Of a stretch of 64,000 nucleotides of DNA, positions 25,801-39,595 are shown one piece after another (position 1 is the first letter of the stretch; every line of letters begins with the position of its first letter). A model generated the notes under the pieces. That model saw only the letters and a list, made by a program, of their open reading frames with translations, was not told the DNA's origin and did not search any database. Position numbers and translations under genes: made by a program. Source of the stretch: Bugula neritina (lineage: Eukaryota > Bryozoa > Gymnolaemata > Cheilostomatida > Bugulidae); the NCBI GenBank assembly GCA_964035545.1, contig OZ037766.1, positions 28,462,673 through 28,526,672 of the forward strand, read 5' to 3'.

Positions 25801-28800
25801 TGAAATCTCAAATAGGTCAAAATTTTTACCAGCACGTGATAAGCTCAATTTGCTTAAAAGATACCAATTATTTCACAATTAGTATAGAGCACACACACAG
25901 CATCCATCTGCAGAAGATAATATCACCAGGTAAGTAGGACCTACCTGAGTCTCTGATGGAGTTACTGTGAGATGAAGACTTTGGAGTTGCCCCACTACTA
26001 CTCTTCTCACTGGCCAAACCGTGCTTTTTCATAAACCTCTGCTTTTTCTTCTCCTGCCAAACCGAATATTTATTAGAACACACAGTGACGTAATGCAACT
26101 ATACTGTACATACTGCATCTACTCACACATGCTGAACACTACTGTATAATATTCCAACTGAACGCAAAATGTTACACCCAAAATATTTATTCTTTCCAAT
26201 TATTCAGTAGTTTAAACTTTTATTTCAATACAAAACAAGTTATTTCAGAAATATGCGATTTTTACACCATGTACATATTAGCTAGAAAGTTGAAAACAGC
26301 AAGCTGCATTTACCCCTATAATATATCAACGTTTTTAGTCAATAAAATACGACAGTCCCCTTAAATATACAGTTACAGGTTGTACCTTTATTCTCTGTTT
26401 TAGCCTCACAATCTCCTCGTCACTTTCTAGCTCACTGTCCTCCAGCTGAGACAGGTTCTCAAGAAGGGGGGGTTCAGCGGGCCTCAACACCTGGTTCCAC
26501 TTCATGTATTCTATAGCGGCTATCAGAGCCTCTGAGATGGCAAAGTGAGCATTCTCCTGTGAGGGGAGATAAACACGAGATTCAACGAGAAGACAATTCT
26601 TAAAATTCACATTTGCACACAACTCTAGTGGTAGAAAATTTAGAAGCAGACTTGTAAACAATAAGAATTTACAATATGGAGTCAAATGACTAAATTAGCA
26701 GAATATTTTTAGATGTATCAGTTTACACTTAACACAATCACCAGACTAACCCTGTCAAGTTCGGCGCAGGTATCAAAATCTTGTGATGATAGGTAACTCT
26801 TGAGAGATTCTCCAGGGCTAGGCTGTGTTAAAAAACCTTGACTAAAAGTTCCACCTACAGAAAACTACATTGCTTAGAAATAGATACTCAAAGGAGAAGC
26901 CAATCATGTGCAAGCTAGGTACTAGAGTAAATGTCATTGAGCTTTTGCATTGTTTTGACTCAGTGTGTTTAAATTTTCTAACTGAATTTAGAAAATTATT
27001 TCAGAGAGAGAACAACTCTGGAAAAAGAGAGAACACCTATATTACTATCATGATGATATACACACGTGGCTATAGGCTAGCCTTACCTCTGGACACACTG
27101 CTGGCATTGTGTAGCCTATGAGCCATAGAAGAGTTCTTATCAGGCAGGCTGGATGAGAAGACCGCCCCGTCTACACTGTCCACAGATTGCTGAACGAGTG
27201 CGGATTTCAGCTTATGTTGACCTTTTGAAAAGCCTAGTTCTGATTTAGACCTTTGGTGACCTTTCATTGGTTGCTTTCCTTTACTAACTTTCTTTTGATT
27301 GGCTGGCTGTAAAGATTAAATCAAACGCCGAGATAATGCCAGTTGAGCAAATATTAGCAAAAAAAATTTTAACACTAGATATAAATAAGACGTCTGCCTT
27401 GGAAAAGAAATCTACAATAATATAACTACATGTATACAAAATGACTGAAAACCGACAATTGAATGATGGCAATAATTCAATAGTGCTAAAACTTGGCCAA
27501 ATTTCTAAAATTACATTACAGGTTTCTAACCCTATTCTATAAATAGATCTAAAATGATAAAACCTCTTTGAATAAATTACTTCATTGCCATCAAAACAAC
27601 ACACAATACTTCTGTGTAAATCTACGTACATGTGTATTGGAGTTGTGTGTCTCCTCTTCATTGTTAAGTATATTATCCAGCGTGACGCTGTCTTGGGACA
27701 TTCTAGAAGACTCCACCCACTTTTTGGCAGGAGTCATGGCCGGCTCTGCTTTGGACCTCAATGAAACTGTTGAAGAGGTCAATTCCTGAGTTAAAGGGTC
27801 TACAAACAGCACATTGAACAATAGAAAGTCAGAATTAATAAACGAATAAACACTAAAACAACGAAATTAAGCCGAAACTTGAAGTTGATTGTGCAAGACA
27901 GTTGGTAGTGTAGACAGAATAAATATAACAATAGAATTAATAAGATGATGATTTACTAGCTAAATACTCTTACAGAGTGATTATATCACATTCAGACACA
28001 ACATCAACATAATTCTACAAGAGAAGACAGGGAAAGTTTAGCACTAACCAGTAGGCTGGGTATGTGTCCTTGACCTCGGAGTATATGGTGATGATGACGA
28101 AGAGGTAGAGGAACGTCCTCTTGATATCTAAAGACACAAAATACACCATAAACTGTTTGTATGATTAATTCATCATTTTATAGCATCATAGTGTTGTCTT
28201 GCCATGGGTATAATTTCTGGTTGTTACTGCTACCTTTCATCAGCATTTTTCATTAATACATAAACAGTATCTATCATCAGCATCAATGTTATTGAGAGTT
28301 ATCTTTACTTACCAGACTATGATCAATGTTATTGAGAGTTATCTTCACTTACCAGACTATGGTCAATGTTATTGAGAGTTATCTTTACTTACCAGACTAT
28401 GATCAATGTTATTGAGAGTTATCTTTACTTACCAGACTATGATTACTGTTATTGAGAGTTATCTTCACTTACCATACTATGGTCAATGTTATTGAGAGTT
28501 ATCTTTACTTACCAGACTATGATCAATGTTATTGAGAGTTATCTTTACTTACCAGACTATAATCACTGTTATTGAGAGTTATGTTCACTTACCAAGCTAT
28601 GGTCAATGTTGGTGAGAGTTATCTTCACTTACCAAGCTATGATCAATGTTGGTGAGTAGAGAAGATTGATTTTTATCTACGGCTTCCAAACAGACACACA
28701 GGGCTTGGAAATAGTCATGATTACAGAGAAATGCGTCATCTACAATCCAGCAATACAAACTATAATGTACGTATATAGTAAATATTATATACATATGCAA

Positions 28801-31800
28801 AGGGCAGTGTTATTTACTACACAGAGTAAATAACACTGTGGTATCACTGTTCAGATGAGTGATAACATAATTTGGTTTGAAATATGAATCGGTCATGACA
28901 AGCAACCTGATTTAGAGACTGGAATACACATTATCAGCACTACTTGCACTCGGGACAGATTTTGATGTAGTTTTTGGTTAAGGGGGGGGGGGTGGTTTAG
29001 AAATGTTGCTGCTTTGCTTTGGTTTATTTTACAAATATTAATACTAGTATCCTATAGAATTAGCTGTATTATAAAACTGCACAATTGTATATGACTTCTT
29101 AATTGGCCAAGTGGTAATCAATAAAAAAGAATCAATTCAAAGTCAGATAAGGTAATTCCAGGTAGAATTTAGAAGCTAGTACAATTAGTTGTTCATCTTC
29201 TGTTATCTAAACTTCTTTCACTCTGCTCCCCTCAGTCAATCTGCCTCAATAAATTGCTGACTTTGCCAAATTTCTGCTTTCAGTATCATTTTTAGAGGCA
29301 TGAGGTTTAGAGCACGATTACTTGATATAAATACAGCTCTTGACAAAAAAGGCAGAAATTGCGAAATTGTTCAATAAATAGCAGCTGCTTTGATAAGAGA
29401 TACAGAGCTCAAATCAAGATGTCACATAAGCATGATTCTGTAAAATTTAGATCTTGTTTGGTGAAGGTTGGAAAACTCAAGTACATGTTAACTACTACAG
29501 CTGACTGCGTTAGTGAGCAAGGTACATATTACTGTGCTGACCCTTCAACCAGCCAAAGGTTGATACCCATGAATTCTTTAATCATATGGTACCCACAGTG
29601 CGGGTGACTACATTACTTAGTATTCTAAACTTTGTCATATAACTGATGTTATACAGAAAGAAGTTGCACAAACCTAGGTTTTCAGACTGTTGAACCAAAC
29701 CAATTGAAAACCTAAACTGATCAACACACATATGACTCACCATACCAAACCACACAAGACTGTATTACTAAATATGAATCCAGTCAAAACAGTATCTAGG
29801 CATTTCAAAATGACTCAAAAGAATCTCCAAAATAATCACCAACAATGAGAATTACAACATTTAGGAGCAGTAGTGGAGAAATTGAGATAGCCTAAATTCT
29901 TTAATTCAATTTTGGTTTGGGGAGCGAGTTGAAATCATTACAAGAGCATAACTTCTTTTGCTACATTTCTAATCTAGAACACAGGCTTTTCCTAATTTCT
30001 CCATTACTGCACCTATTTCAATTATCAGTCTCAAACAAAAATTTTAAATTACATAAATAAAAAACTTACTAATTAAACTACATTAAAGCTAAATGTTTCC
30101 ATCTAGTTGTGATTCATCATTCAATAATGAGCAGTATAATAACACTCTACTATCTTGTAAACCATACACAACTGTACAGTTTTGTTACTAACAAAGCTAA
30201 AACAATATGGCATCACTAGACAACCACTGGAATATGATCAGAATAATAGTAATATATTACACAGAAATGGGGTAAGAGAATACAATTACCAGCTGCCCCA
30301 TACTCTATGTATTCTGCATTAAACCAATATTTCAACAACAAAAATTCTAAACTAAAGAACTTCATTTAGTGCTTTATTCTGTTTGGTTATACAAGTTATA
30401 ACTGTAGGTGTGATAATAAGTTTAATTAATTGAATAATACTAATAGATTTAAAAGACTGAAACTGAATAGTAACTTGAAAAACTTGGAATCAACACAGTA
30501 AAACTAGTAGTAAGCAATTTCTCACCATTTCTGTGTAGTACACTTACAACCGATATTCAGTTAGTCTAATACTTTGCAGGAACACCAAATGATACTATAC
30601 AACTATGTATACTACTAATAACTGAAGATGGTGAGAGACACTATATAAAGAGATAAGAGTGACTGACAAATCACTGATTGGGTGATGGGGACAAGGAGAT
30701 ATCACAACAACTTGATAACAGCACGATTCATCTTATCTCAAATCAGCAGGAGTGGATAAAGAATTTATGGAAAGGGGTTGGAGATTGTCAAAAGATATAG
30801 AATAGAGAAATGCTAACAGGTTTAGCAAACAAAATTAAAATGAGGCTGAGAGAAATTGGGGAGGGAGCAAAGGGTAGGGCTAGACCCTCCAATATGAGTG
30901 TTTTTCTAGTGTTATCACTTTGACAAGCATTTGCAATAGCAAATGGTTTCTACATTATAATATATTCATAAGCATAGTAGTTTACCAAAAATTATTTAAA
31001 CTTAATTGTATTCACAAGTTTGTCATGTATACAATGATAAGTCAAGTTGAATTTAAAACTAGTGAGGGTAGCTATCCACTCCTTTTCCCTCCCCCTCTTC
31101 AATAAATACAGATAATAATACATACTACAGAGTTGCTAGCAACCACAACAATACTGCAGAGGTCAAAATAAAGTAGCCTGTTATTATTTATAAAACAAAA
31201 GACTTTGACAAACAAGTTTCACTAAATGTACAGCATTAGAGGTTTATAACTACAGAGAAATGTCATGTTCAATGCTGCATTAACTTTCAACTAAATATAT
31301 TAATTGGTAAAGCTGGAGGCTATAGGGAATTTTACACTTGACCTTAATTCACAAATGCAACCAAAATATTCCATCTATTCGCTGGTCAGCAGACAAGGAT
31401 TACTGAATATTTCAAAATTACAGATGGTAATAATTTCTAACAGATCACCAGCCATTGAACACTGTGCACTTAGCTATAGGAGCCCGGCCTCCATAAAAGT
31501 TGTAGAACTTGCCTATGTTTATAGTCTCCAACCCTGTGAGAACCCCTGACAGTAAGGGTCTTGCAAGCAGGCTAAGGACTTGTTTTTTATTGTAGCAAAG
31601 AGGCAGCTATGACTGAATGGCCTTCCTAACATCACCCGGAGATTTATAATTTTTATTACCAAAATCTGTTACTTAGAGGAGTCTAAAGCAGCTGATATAA
31701 GCTTGTGATACAATAAAACATACCATTGTAAAATCTAAGGAGATTCTGTTCATCAGACACTAGAGTCTTCAATTGAGCTAGCATAGTATGAGAACGTAGA

Positions 31801-33475
31801 CTGTGTCTCACCCAGGCTTTACCTGCAGAATAGAGAACAATTACTCGGACTATACAAACACACTGAGATATACCAGACTATCAGAACAAGACAAAAATGA
31901 TAAAAACATCAGCCTAAATTGATAACTATCAAACTGAATGATTTGATTTTACACAGTACAAGTTAACTTTGGTAATCTACAGTTCTCTTTATCTTTATTG
32001 TTCACATATCAGATTTAAAAATTGATAACTTTACTGTGCAACTGCGAAGAATAAGTTGAAAATAACTACAGTACTTCAACAGAATTATTTGTATTTGAGC
32101 ATATGAATTGGATACTTTATAGGTGCATGTACACCCATTATACCGACAAGATATCACTGAGGTGATTAGAGGTTGGGGTTTGTAATATATAGTCCTGAGT
32201 TACAGTTTGGAATTACAACAATGTTTGCCTTTCAGCAACTAGTAAAATTATATCTAAACTTGAAACTGTATTGCAATGTCATGCAGTATATAAAACTTTT
32301 TCAAAAATGTCAAAGTTAATTTACTGAATTAAACTCCTCGCTTATAAAACTATGCCAGTATCAGTTTGAAATGCTAAGCTTAAGACTAGACACTAAAAAA
32401 ATTCTAATGTTATACTAGACATTAACAAATGGGATCAAAAACTACTACAAAAAGATTTGAAGATTTTCTACATTATCGATATAAAATAGTGGGCAACTCC
32501 AAAATACCTTCAGAAATGTCTTCTTCAATGGATATTTTTCTAATTTTCTCTGCAGATGGTGCCAAAACTGGATTCAGCCATTGCAGAGATTTAATGAACC
32601 GACTATAGTCTAGTGTAGATGATTGATTAGGTAACTAAATATAAATATAACAATATTATATAACACATTGAATATAATATTATGATGCAACCTTTGTACT
32701 ATATATTGACATTCAAGATGAATAGTAATTGTAATAGTAATGAATAATAATGCATACCAAAAGAGCAAAGAGAAAGAATGTGTGAATTGAGAGTTGACTG
32801 AGTAGGAAGAGAGTACCTTATGAATTATTTTTGGCACAAACATGCTGTCATATAGTTTACATATTCCACCTTGAGCAACCACTCTTTAGCTCACAAAGTA
32901 GTAAGATAGTAAGATCGAGAATCAGAATAACTTATTCTATTCATACTCATATCCAAATAGTTTCAATTGAAAGTTGAATTTAAATTTTGAAATTTAGCTT
33001 TGCATTAAATATTAAAAAAATATTTTACTTTAAATGATAACAAATACTGAAAGATTTTGCAGAACTTTAAATAACTGAGCTGCAAACAAGGATTAAATGT
33101 CAACTCTTTTTAAAGCTGAAGAGTGTAATAATTTTAGTGCACCATTGCAAGAATTAATACAGAACAGAGCAGTAGTGAACAAACCTCAAAACCAATTAAC
33201 TGTCTGCAAACAAAAATACAATTAAATTCACCAAACAGTTATAACATAAATATTAAATCATAAAAAACATAGAGTGCTTGCTATAAGTGATACTCAAGAG
33301 TGTTTCAAAGAAAGCATACATGTGAGTATTTGAGCCCGTGGTTGAGAATATTTTCTAGACAGAGACTGAGTCGTTTGAGCCCTCCGTATATAGACCAAAC
33401 ATTGGCAGTGGGCATAGACAAGAGACCCTCTACAGTAGACTTTGCATCTCTCAGTAGTCGGTCTAACTCGGCCAT
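19875..33475 (-). CDS. RUBCN: Rubicon (RUN and Rubicon-homology domain protein)
   Basis: Minus-strand exons that join in phase: 33320-33475, (one or two unresolved exons, one ending at 32817), 32508-32634, 31724-31822, 28633-28739, 28049-28127, 27630-27799, 27087-27306, 26751-26854, 26386-26556, 25945-26053, 25406-25505, 24479-24620, 23895-24031, 23412-23476, 22642-22760, 22208-22389, 21916-21994, 21385-21459, 20342-20435, 19875-19957. The product is about 820 aa. The N-terminus is a RUN domain (TVEGLL...[12 protein letters not shown]). The middle is Ser-rich with the [20 protein letters not shown] region known in Rubicon as the PI3-kinase-binding segment. The C-terminus is the Cys-rich Rubicon-homology zinc domain ([29 protein letters not shown]). 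Rubicon restrains Beclin-1/VPS34 and acts in endosome maturation and LC3-associated phagocytosis. The last exon ends AG|GTGAGT just before the stop, so further splicing is possible. Confidence 0.9.
19928..20100. repeat. RUBCN: Terminal-exon acceptor region present three times
   Basis: Three copies, about 64 bp apart, of a segment containing GCTATGGTAACANNAGAGGC and then a CAGAC-like stretch (starting near 19933, 19997 and 20060). The copy nearest the stop is the working start of the last Rubicon exon. The two others are upstream in the intron and keep the exon-like sequence. Confidence 0.8.
22090..22207. repeat. RUBCN: 20-bp tandem repeat abutting a Rubicon splice donor
   Basis: Units of CACTTAGTACTGTGACTATT, about six copies, ending directly at the donor of the exon 22208-22389 (minus strand AGA|GTAAGT). 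The donor's first intronic bases are also part of a repeat unit. Confidence 0.85.
25172..25336. repeat. 18-bp tandem repeat CTACTACTAACTGAGTTA, about 9 copies
   Basis: Intronic array in the Rubicon gene. The open frames through it are repeat artefacts. Confidence 0.95.
28281..28640. repeat. RUBCN: 40-bp array carrying nine 5' splice sites
   Basis: Nine contiguous 40-bp units (ATCAATGTTATTGAGAGTTA then TCTTTACTTACCAGACTATG). On the minus strand each holds a copy of the end of the Rubicon exon plus a good donor (CTG|GTAAGT). The first unit met by the transcript, at 28633, is the one whose use keeps the frame. Because 40 is not a multiple of three, use of the next donor would put a stop into the message. 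Confidence 0.95.
28740..31723 (-). other. RUBCN: Large Rubicon intron (about 3 kb)
   Basis: Separates the RUN-domain exons 31724-31822 and 28633-28739. It contains an 11-base G run at 28982-28992 and no gene that I can support. Confidence 0.75.
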
Positions 33476-35906
33476 CCTATAAACAGCAACTAAATCTTCA
33501 AAGGTGGTGAATTGTAAATAAATATAATAGTCTTCAGGCAAATACTTGAAACTAATATCCCACCATTACTATAGATACCAACCAAACAAAGATGAATTCA
33601 TTTTTATTAGTATTTGTAGTATTATAAATATTAAATCTTAACACAATAAAAGCATTAATATATGCAAGTAAAATATGAATACTTCAATTGAACAAAGGTT
33701 AAATACATTGCAATGAATTATAATAGTTATAATAGGACACTCACAATACCTCTTACATTCCTATATCATGTGACAGCATAATAAAATGAGCAAATGGCAA
33801 ATTAAGAGTCCACATTCATGAAAAACAATGAAAAGGGAAAGTAATTCTTAATTATAATATGGAAATCACTGTCGCAAGTCATACTGGAAGCATCAAAGTC
33901 AAACACATTAGGTTAAAAGATCCATCACCTGTGATTTACTAAATATAATAATTTAATAGTAATACTAACATACTTACTAAACTAACTTACTATCATACTA
34001 ATAATATTAATAATAGTAATATTAATAGTAACACTTATAGTTATACCTATTCTATAGTAAATGTAATACTAATAGTAATAGTAATACTAATAGTAATAGT
34101 AACACTAAGAAACAAGAGTAAGAGTAAGTCTAATACTAATAATATTAATAATAGTTATACTATTAGTAATACTGTATTACTATTAGTATTACTATTAGTA
34201 TTACTATTAGTATTACTATTAGAAATAGTATTAGTATTACTATTAGTATTAGATTTAGTATTACTATTAGTATTACTATTACAGTATTAGTAATACTGTA
34301 TTAGTATTACTATTAATATTATTAATACTAATAATATTAGTAAAGTCTAATAGTAATAGTAAAACTAAATCAAAATGTAATACTTCAGTAATACTAATAA
34401 TAATAATTACAATATCTAATAATTCAATAAGTAATAACTTAAACTAATAACTAATAGTAATAAGTAATAATAATAAGAATAAGTTTTATACTTATAGTTA
34501 TACTGATACTCCACGTTTAATAGTCATAATAACAGTAATAATACTAATAGTAATAGTAAGTTATGGCTATTGCTTAATGATTTGCATGACAGCTCTTAGT
34601 CATTTATATTAGAAGTTAAGAAGATTTAATCTCGAAGGCTAATTATTATTACATAAAATTAAATAAAATCAAGACCCCAGTAAATTTTACATAGTCATTA
34701 TGATTATAGCCTACGTCCCTCAATAAATTGGAAATACCACTGAGCTGGAATAGCTGGAAAGCTGGAAACCACTAGCTGGAATGTTAATAATTATTGAGTT
34801 CATTGGGAAATACTTAGCAAAGTAAAAACTTTGTTACGGCTAGGTCATGGCTGTTTTTCTATGTCAAGGTTCGTTGAAGCTCTAATCGGCATTATACATA
34901 AAAATATTGAAGTTACATATCCGATATTTGTTGTAGTATAAATTTGAATAATTTATAAAAATTTTTGATTTTTTATTAAAATAAATCGCAACGTTTTTTT
35001 TTTTATTTGTAAAATGCAAGGGTTAATAGCTCTGGCATTTACATTGTGGGTTAAAAACATTGCTTCATAATATCCGCATTCATAATCATTGAATATTATT
35101 TTTTCAGTAAAATAATTTTTATATTGTTAATAATATTATACCTCTACTTGTAGTGCCACTAGTACTGGTAATAGATAATTTAATACAATGGCAACTGTAC
35201 AACGCTCTTTTGACTGTAATCTTTAAAACATCATTCTATTTCTTAGCGTTACTGAGTAGTGGAGTCACTCACACTGTAAGTGTCAGTGTGACTGTCACTG
35301 TGAGTGTGAGAGTCAGAGTGTCCCTGTCAGTGTCACTGTGACTGTAGTAGTGTAGTTGTAATTCTAGTTGTACTTAGTAGTCACCACTGCATGAGATTGA
35401 GTGCAAGTGCAAGAACTATTGACATGCTGAAACCGATAGTAATACTGCTGCTTACACCAAAACTTACCATAATGATAATTGCTAACGTGCTTGAAAAGTA
35501 AAATCTAAGCCTAAGGGCTAAAGCCAAGTCAGTCACTGTAAGTGTAAGTGTAACTGTAGGCCTGGTAATGTTAACTTAAAATGTATGGTAAAAGTCTAAT
35601 AATTATAAAGGTATAACTAATAGTAATACTATTAGTAATGTATTAATGCAAATACTATTAGTATTAGTAATACTGATAGTAATAACTTTTCGTAATTGTT
35701 GATATATCTGCTTTTAAAATTAGCAATTTTGACATTTACAATAGTCAAAACTACTAGTACTACTATTATCATTGCTAATGGTTAGTTACTAATAGTGAAG
35801 TAATATCAACAGTAATACTAATAGCCAATTGACTGATCTATAAATATTCAATAGGTGCCAAGAGTCTTGTAATAGCTACTAGGAGTGGAAATCTAAAAAG
35901 ATAAAG
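33476..35906. other. Divergent intergenic region, Rubicon/MCTS1
   Basis: Lies between two divergently transcribed genes, so it should contain both promoters. Most of it is filled by the TAATAC/AATAGT arrays below and a CACTGTGAGTGT-type quasi-repeat at about 35265-35345. The Rubicon coding start sits one base after an acceptor (TTATAG|G ATG), so at least one non-coding exon lies upstream. Confidence 0.55.
33955..34560. repeat. Degenerate (TAATAG/TAATAC) hexamer array in both orientations
   Basis: About 600 bp built of AATAGT and AATACT units and, from about 34150, their reverse complements (ATTACTATTAGT). The two orientations can pair. Similar shorter tracts occur at 35615-35690, 47270-47400 and 48125-48200. 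Confidence 0.85.
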
Positions 35907-38583
35907 ATGTTCAAAAAGTATGTACAGTCTTCATTTATTTTTACTTATACAAATACATAGAGTTTGCATTTAGTTTTAAGTTAAATTCATTTTCAATTCT
36001 CATCAGAATTATAATGTTTAAAGTTACATTATGATCATGAATAATACCAATATGTTTATAGCCCATTGGCCATAGTCATATAATTGTAACAATAAGTATG
36101 AGACCAACACCAAGTGACAAAAGCCTTTTAGTTGTTCAACGTAATATTTATAATCTGTTGATAATGTTTTTCTAATCCTGTGATCAAAAAGTTGAAGCGT
36201 TCGCATAATTATCAAATAAATTATAACTTTGTTTTTCTTGCTTTTAGTTTAGGTTAGTTATTTATTCTTACAGCAATGGTAAATATAGTAGCACAATTGG
36301 CATATTTTCTTGTCTGCGTACGATTGGAGCAAGTAAATATTTATTTATTTATTTAGTACTTGAAGAACTTAAGTAATATACCTGTACTCTTTTGTCCTGA
36401 TATATGTTTTGCTTATCATCCTAGTGACTATTTTTCTCAAGTTTTTTTATTAAAGCCCTATCTTTGTGTTCTGTGTGTGACTAATTATGTATTCAGGCCT
36501 AGTTATAATTCAATTTGAATTAAAATAAATCGCTAAAAGTTATAAAGAAAGTAAATTAAACTACCTGAATATATCTCTATTATTTTTTATAGAGTTTAGC
36601 TCATTCATTAGCATATCCTTACGCTTAAAGGCTATGTATTTAATATTTATTTTTGTAGCAATAATGCAAAACTTCTATTGCATTTCTTGTTGTAATTTTT
36701 GTTCGAGCAGACTATGTCAGGTGTGGTGTTTTTAGATTTGTAGATAAAGAAAATGTAACAAGTGTAAACCAGCTCAAATCATCAGTGCAGCGTGGGATGA
36801 AGTCTAAAATTATCGAACAGTTCCCTCAGATAGAAAGTATTTGGGATGAAGTTGTGCCAAAAAAGACAGGTCTAAAGCTTGCGAAATGGTAGGAATGTGT
36901 AAAATGAGTTGTGTAAAGCTATTCTGTCTGAATAATGAGTTATTTGAGAAACCTCAATGACATATGCAACTATAAGTAGCACTAGACATTTTGTTTTTAT
37001 TCATCTGTTATTTTATTGTTGTTAAATTTCTGTAGTACCCACTTGAATACTTTTCTCACATCTGTTTCACATACTAAAAATATGATTATAAGCTTTCATC
37101 AAAATGTTTTCATCATAAACCTAAAATCCCTACTTCACAGTTTTTTCTGATCTTATAGCTGTTAATATTCTGATTTCATGACTTGGCATCAGTCTTTCAG
37201 TCATTGTTTGCAAGGAACTTGGTTATTTAGTTTATATAGAATGTGGCTAATTGAGGCTTGTTTCTCATCTTAAGTTACTTTCCTCTTTGCTGTTGCAGCC
37301 AGGACCACGTTGAGATGCTTGCTCACGGCGACACCGGTGATGTTCTCTTTTTCAAAATGAGAGATGATGTTTTCTATCCGACTCTAAAGTTACTTCATCA
37401 GTGCAAGTCTATATAAACTACTCAGTAGCAACTGTTGGTTGTAATTATAAGTATGCATTTGTGCAAACTTTATATTATAGAGATAATGCAAATATTTGTC
37501 ATGGGAAGCTTTGAAAACGATATTTCTTCAATCAACTGAGAATTTTAGTGATTATTAGTAAAGGGAATGAATTTCTATGCCAAATATTGTATTAACCTGT
37601 GGACTAGTGATTCTATATAGCATATTCCGTTTTGGAGTTATCTGTTGCTGAAACTAATGATTGGTAATGCAATGAAAAATGGGTTAGCTGAAATTTGTAT
37701 TATAACGAAATGGCAAATTGCCTCCTGCAATCCATGTAGTTAAATATAATTAAAGTTCTAAATTTATAAAAAAAATTGTTAAAATTTGATGAGTGACTTA
37801 GTTTGGAACTTACTAGCTTTAATAAAGTAGCTTTCCAAGTCTGACTGATATATTATAAATTTTATAGCAGTAATTTTGATGAAAATATCATTATTTTTGG
37901 CATTATAATATTGTTATTAGTATTCCTGTGTACTGTAGACCCTTTCATATGTCCCCACCAACAAGTGGATAAAGGTGCTATCAAATTTATACTTTCCGGA
38001 GCTCATATCATGTGCCCAGGGCTAACTTCACCAGGTACATAGGCTAATATTCTCACTTAGTCTACCAGGACATAGATGTTTGCCCACCTAATCCAGACTC
38101 AATTTAAACTCATTTTCTAGTGATAGCGAATCCACACCCATCTTGTGTTTAACTTTTACTGCTTTCTCTAGATTAGAGAAATAAAAAAGTGCAACCTATT
38201 TACTTTGCAAATGTTCAATGCAGTAGTCTGGGAAAACATTTACAAGATAAAATATTTTAGTGTAAATTTTGCTGGCCAGTTTTTATATACATACTCTGTA
38301 ACTTCATCAGTGTTAGTAGCGGCATTATTAACAATCAATAAGCTATATGAACCTCCTTATGCTTTTTGTAACCTGTGCATTCATTTATCGCCCAGGAGCA
38401 AAGATGTCTAAAGTAGAAAGCGGGCAAGTGGTGGCGGTGATGGCAGAAGGAAAGCAGCACGCCGTTGCTATTGGTCTGATGAAAATGAGCTCCGAGGAGC
38501 TGAAGGCTAAGAACAAGGGGATCGGAGTTGACAACATTCACTATCTAAATGATGGCCTGTGGCTTATGAAACCAGTGAAATAG
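35907..38583 (+). CDS. MCTS1: MCTS1 translation re-initiation factor
   Basis: Exons 35907-35917, 36736-36888, 37299-37402, 37939-38034 and 38396-38583 give 183 aa, against 181 in human MCTS1. Nearly every block of the family is present: the MFKKF start, a Lys-rich N-terminal domain (IIEQFPQIE), [54 protein letters not shown] and the C-terminal [15 protein letters not shown] of the PUA domain. MCTS1 works with DENR on the 40S subunit in re-initiation and tRNA/40S recycling. Exon 1 codes for only 3.7 residues. The intron after 37402 must use a GC donor (T|GCAAGT): only that choice keeps the Tyr-Pro-Phe reading frame. The gene looks intact. Confidence 0.96.
37403..37938 (+). other. MCTS1: GC-AG intron in MCTS1
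   Basis: The exon ends CATCAGT and the intron begins GCAAGT, the usual consensus for rare GC donors. It ends at CTGTAG (37938). The overlapping GT two bases earlier would shift the frame in the next exon. Confidence 0.85.
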
Positions 38584-39595
38584 AGCGGTTGGAGTGGTGG
38601 AAATATACTAACATGTATAAACATACTTCATGAAATGGTCGCAACATCCGACACCATACACCGAAATTGCAAGATTTTTCCAAATGTAACCACCAAAGAT
38701 AATGAAAGATTGTATTACTACATACGCAGTAGTCAGGACTGTTTTTTGTTTGGTATGAGACAAGATTTCTCTTCCTACTTCATTTATTGTTTCTATATTA
38801 AACATTGCATCACATTCATGCTAAAGAAATGAGTATATTTTGTATTTACACTCATAAAATATAATGTTAAGTATTTGTGACATTTATTTGGTTCATGATG
38901 AATTAAGTAAATATCCAAAGTAATACAACCTAAGTAACATAGACAAATTAGTGCGTTTATAACTACATATGCTTGCACAAAATATGATTTCAAAAAATGC
39001 TTAAAGGTTATACATTATCTGCTATTGCTACTCATTCAACTAATGCATCCACAATCTCAAGTGGCAAAAAGATATTATAATTCTCAACAAAAATAAACTC
39101 TTTGGTGTTCAATAAATAGCAAAAATATATGGGGCCTAATACTCATTGATTTTGTAATACTAATGCTAGAAAGACTAAAGGTAAAATGGGTTTATTATAA
39201 TAATCAGCATAAGCAACTGCAACACATGTAGCTGTTTAATAATGATGCTAGAATATCTCTGGTTGCTAAATCCACAGCATTTCATCCACTTCTGTTGCAT
39301 CCTTATGTTTGTCTCATTAATTTCACTTAAATATTATTGTCTGGAGAATACTTTTTAGACACCTATTATATTACCTAGAATACTCTTACTACACGAAGTA
39401 GAACACACATATTGTGTAGATAACTCCTACTATATTGTGTAGATAACTCCCACTATATTGTGTAGATAACTCTTACTATATTGTGTAGATAACTCCCACT
39501 ATATTGTGTAGATAACTCCTACTATATTTTGTAAACAACTCCCACTATATTGTGTAGATAACTCCCACTATATTGTGTAGATAACTCCTACTACA
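38584..39595. other. Convergent 3' region, MCTS1/glycogenin
   Basis: 3' UTRs of two converging genes. No other gene is seen. Its right part is the 39410-39597 minisatellite. Confidence 0.55.

Noticed and set aside
28281-28640. Reading the 40-bp array as coding repeats
   Set aside because: The period is not a multiple of three and stops occur within two units. It is intronic.
35153-35341. Plus-strand frame ending in SVSVTVTVSVRVRV
   Set aside because: Translation of the GTGAGTGTCAGTGT quasi-repeat in the intergenic region.
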